NCBI RefSeq assembly: GCF_000740785.1
Contig: NZ_JFZB01000022.1
Span: forward strand, 1 to 64,000
DNA: 64,000 bases
Direction: 5' to 3'
Origin: Paenirhodobacter enshiensis
Lineage (GTDB): Bacteria > Pseudomonadota > Alphaproteobacteria > Rhodobacterales > Rhodobacteraceae
Below are positions 62,109 to 64,000 of this stretch, piece by piece (the stretch's first letter is position 1; the number at the start of each line of letters is the position of its first letter). Under the pieces are notes generated by a model. That model saw only the letters and a program-made list of their open reading frames with translations, ran no database searches and was not told where the DNA came from. A program made the position numbers and the translations under genes.

Positions 62109-63616
62109 CGCAGATCCTCCGGCAGCAGCTCGATGGCGATGTTCTGATAGCAGACCGCGCGCAAAAACCGCCGGATCGCCAGCGTGCCGACCGAGGTCGC
62201 GCCGAAGTTCGTCGAGGCCGGATAAGGCCCGCCATGCACCATGCTGTCGCAGACCTCGACCCCCGTCGGGAAGCCGTTCGCCATCACGCGGCCGGCCTTG
62301 CGTTCGAGGATCGGCAAGAGCCGGCGGGCAAGCGCGCTGTCGCCCGCATCCATGTGCAGCGTCGCTGTCAGCTGGCCGGCGAAACCATTCGCCAGCGCGA
62401 TCATCTGCGCCTCCGAGGAGACCGTGACCAGCAGGCCGACCGGGCCGAACACCTCTTCGGAGAGCACCGGATTGGCGATGAAATCCTCGGCCGCGACGTG
62501 GAACAGATAGGGCTTGGCGCTGCGGTCATTGGTCGGGCGACCGAACAGCCGGGTGACACCCGGTTGCGCCGCGATGCGATCGGTGCCGCGCCGGTAGGCC
62601 TCGGCCATGCCCTCGGTCAGCATGGTCTGCGCCCCGACCGAGGCAAGCGCCGCCACCGCCGCCTCGATCATAGGTTCGGCCTGATCGGAGCGGGCGATGG
62701 CGATGCCGGGATTGGTGCAGAACTGGCCCGCGCCCATGCTCAGCGATCCGGCCCAGCCGGAGCCGATGGCGACGGCGCGCGCCGACATCGCCTCGGGCAG
62801 CAGGAACATCGGGTTGACCGAGCCGAGTTCGCCGAAGAACGGGATCGGCTCGGGCCGGGCGGCACACAGATCGAACAGCGCCCGCCCGGCGCCGAGCGAT
62901 CCGGTGAAGCCCACGGCGCGGATCAGCGGATGGGTGACGAGGGCGGCGCTGACCTCGCGCGTGCCGCCCTGGACGAGCGAGAACACGCCCGGCGCCACGC
63001 CGCAGCGTTCGATGGCGGCGGCGATGGCGCAGGCGACGATTTCCGAAGTGCCGGGATGCGCCTCGTGGCCCTTGACCACCACCGGGCAGCCGGCCGCGAG
63101 CGCCGAGGCGGTATCGCCCCCCGCGACCGAGAAGGCGAGCGGGAAGTTCGAGGCGCCGAACACAGCGACCGGGCCGATCGGACGCTCGATCATCCGCAGG
63201 TCGGGGCGGGCGAGCGGCTTGCGCCCGGGCAGCGCCGGATCGTGGCGGCGGTCGAGATAATCGCCCTTGCGGATATGGGCGGCGAACAGGCGCAACTGGC
63301 CGGTGGTGCGGCCGCGCTCGCCCTCGATCCGGGCGGCGGGCAGGCCGGATTCGGCGCAGGCGATGGCGGTGATCTCGGGGCCGCGGGCCTCGATCTCCTC
63401 GGCGATGGCTTCGAGGAAGCGGGCGCGGTCCTCGCGCGGGCTGTAGCCGTAGGAGAGGAAGGCTTCCTCGGCCGCTTCGGCCGCGCGCGCGATCAGATCG
63501 GCGGAGCCGAGCTGCACCGTCATCGGCTCGCCCTGCGCGGGCGACGACATGAAGCTGCCCGCCCCATCGTGCCAGGTGCCGAGGATCAGGTGCTTGCCGG
63601 TCGGGGTGAATGCCAT
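62105..63616 (-). CDS. 2,5-dioxovalerate (alpha-ketoglutaric semialdehyde) dehydrogenase, NADP-type
   Basis: 503 residues. Aldehyde dehydrogenase fold: VAVFGASNFPLAFSVAGGDT, catalytic Glu in FFGELGSVNPMF, catalytic Cys in GAGQFCTNPG and SEEVFGPVGLLV. The ASNFPLAF and GQFCTNPG variants mark the ketoglutaric semialdehyde dehydrogenase group that ends the oxidative (Weimberg-type) pentose route. The enzyme is not needed for the DgoK/DgoA branch, so it suggests that the same operon also handles L-arabinose or a related pentose or hexarate. The start at 63616 is 128 bases after the dehydratase stop. Confidence 0.9.
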   Translation of the reverse strand: MAFTPTGKHLILGTWHDGAGSFMSSPAQGEPMTVQLGSADLIARAAEAAEEAFLSYGYSPREDRARFLEAIAEEIEARGPEITAIACAESGLPAARIEGERGRTTGQLRLFAAHIRKGDYLDRRHDPALPGRKPLARPDLRMIERPIGPVAVFGASNFPLAFSVAGGDTASALAAGCPVVVKGHEAHPGTSEIVACAIAAAIERCGVAPGVFSLVQGGTREVSAALVTHPLIRAVGFTGSLGAGRALFDLCAARPEPIPFFGELGSVNPMFLLPEAMSARAVAIGSGWAGSLSMGAGQFCTNPGIAIARSDQAEPMIEAAVAALASVGAQTMLTEGMAEAYRRGTDRIAAQPGVTRLFGRPTNDRSAKPYLFHVAAEDFIANPVLSEEVFGPVGLLVTVSSEAQMIALANGFAGQLTATLHMDAGDSALARRLLPILERKAGRVMANGFPTGVEVCDSMVHGGPYPASTNFGATSVGTLAIRRFLRAVCYQNIAIELLPEDLR

Positions 63617-63671
63617 CGGAATGTCCTTTCGCGCAGGTCGCTCGGCCCGTCCGAAGGGCCATGTGTCAGGA

Positions 63672-63702
63672 GCCTGCGCCCGCGGATGGGACGGGCGCAG
63701 GC
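63672..63702 (-). terminator. Intra-operon hairpin between dehydratase and semialdehyde dehydrogenase
   Basis: Perfect 11-bp stem GCCTGCGCCCG / CGGGCGCAGGC with a 9-base loop, 42 bases after the dehydratase stop. There is no U-run on the minus strand (TCCTGACACAT follows), so it may be an mRNA-stabilising or processing hairpin rather than a full terminator. Confidence 0.5.
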
Positions 63703-63743
63703 CTTCGGGACAAGGGATCGCCGTCCGGGTGCGGCGACAGCGC

Positions 63744-64000
63744 TCAGTGGCTGTCCTTGCCCACGGGGTTGCCGCGGCACCCCTTCAGGAAGTCGAGGTC
63801 CGCGCCGGTATCGGCCCCCTCGACATGGGTCTGATGCAGCCAGGCGTAACCGCTTTCGGCCGTCGCATGACCGGGCGTCCAGGCGGCGAGGCGGGCGGCG
63901 AGTTCCTCCTCGGGAATGTCGAGATGCAGCCGCCGGTTCGGCACGTCGAGCTCGATCATGTCGCCGTCGCGCACCACCGCGAGCGGTCCGCCCGCCGCCG
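63744..64000 (-). CDS. IlvD/Edd-family sugar-acid dehydratase, C-terminal end (partial)
   Basis: The last 85 or so codons of a gene that enters from the right edge. The visible part ([38 protein letters not shown] ... [16 protein letters not shown]) is the C-terminal domain of dihydroxy-acid dehydratase relatives. In this operon it is expected to be an arabinonate/galactonate dehydratase that makes the 2-keto-3-deoxy acid for DgoK or the pentose route. The N-terminal Fe-S cluster domain is outside the window. Confidence 0.9.
   Translation of the reverse strand, partial: AAGGPLAVVRDGDMIELDVPNRRLHLDIPEEELAARLAAWTPGHATAESGYAWLHQTHVEGADTGADLDFLKGCRGNPVGKDSH

Overview
The window is a contiguous piece of a high-GC alphaproteobacterial chromosome. 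The best fit is the Rhodobacter/Paracoccus branch (Rhodobacteraceae in the broad sense). Indicators are a PetP/PetR-type MarR + OmpR regulator pair, a DksA with one cysteine in place of a four-cysteine zinc finger, a DUF2794 protein, a heterotetrameric sarcosine oxidase operon (soxBDAG), a class A RNase P RNA, and a dense family of GC-rich intergenic repeats. No species can be named from the sequence alone. No tRNA, rRNA, CRISPR array, insertion sequence or prophage gene was found.

Layout. 1-19000 (all minus strand) is the transcription/translation core: secE, nusG, rplK, rplA, rplJ, rplL, rpoB, rpoC, then rpsL, rpsG, fusA and the first codons of tuf. The usual run from rpoC to rpsL is split by a four-gene envelope cassette at 3372-6507 (GT2 glycosyltransferase, small LAB_N membrane protein, GT39 glycosyltransferase, PAP2 phosphatase). 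19130-24480 holds a CAP-domain lipoprotein, an ABC exporter, rnpB, a DUF533 protein, rpmG and an asparaginase. 24819-29966 is soxBDAG. 30177-31842 is a tightly overlapped ccmI-like/ruvX/DUF1289 operon. 31894-42068 is mixed housekeeping: an unusual SDR, prfC, dgt, an A-type Fe-S carrier, a CNNM/CorC-type protein, xthA, an FAD monooxygenase and dksA. 42275-51760 holds an orphan MoxR ATPase, a DMT transporter, queG, a GST, recR-ybaB-dnaX, petP-petR, a NYN-domain protein and a TetR regulator. 51863-56509 is aroC, then a TPP-riboswitch-controlled thiamine importer (thiBPQ). 56748-57561 has two small conserved genes. 57657-64000 (minus) is a sugar-acid operon for oxidative D-galactose/L-arabinose breakdown: an IlvD/Edd dehydratase (cut by the window edge), semialdehyde dehydrogenase, KDGal kinase, KDPGal aldolase, lactonase, sugar 1-dehydrogenase and mutarotase.

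The strongest signal not explained by genes is a family of 11 intergenic repeats of about 53-67 bp. Each has a conserved box A (CTTTCG...AAATATCCCGGGGG) and a palindromic box B (GGGGGCAGAGCCCCC). Most carry between them a hairpin whose stem sequence varies from copy to copy while pairing is kept. Copies sit at gene ends and inside operons (sox, dnaX-ybaB). One encodes the C-terminus and stop codon of the DUF1289 protein, and another probably supplies the ribosome binding site of queG. A second unexplained region is a run of five short hairpins between prfC and a DUF6869-like gene (35129-35250).
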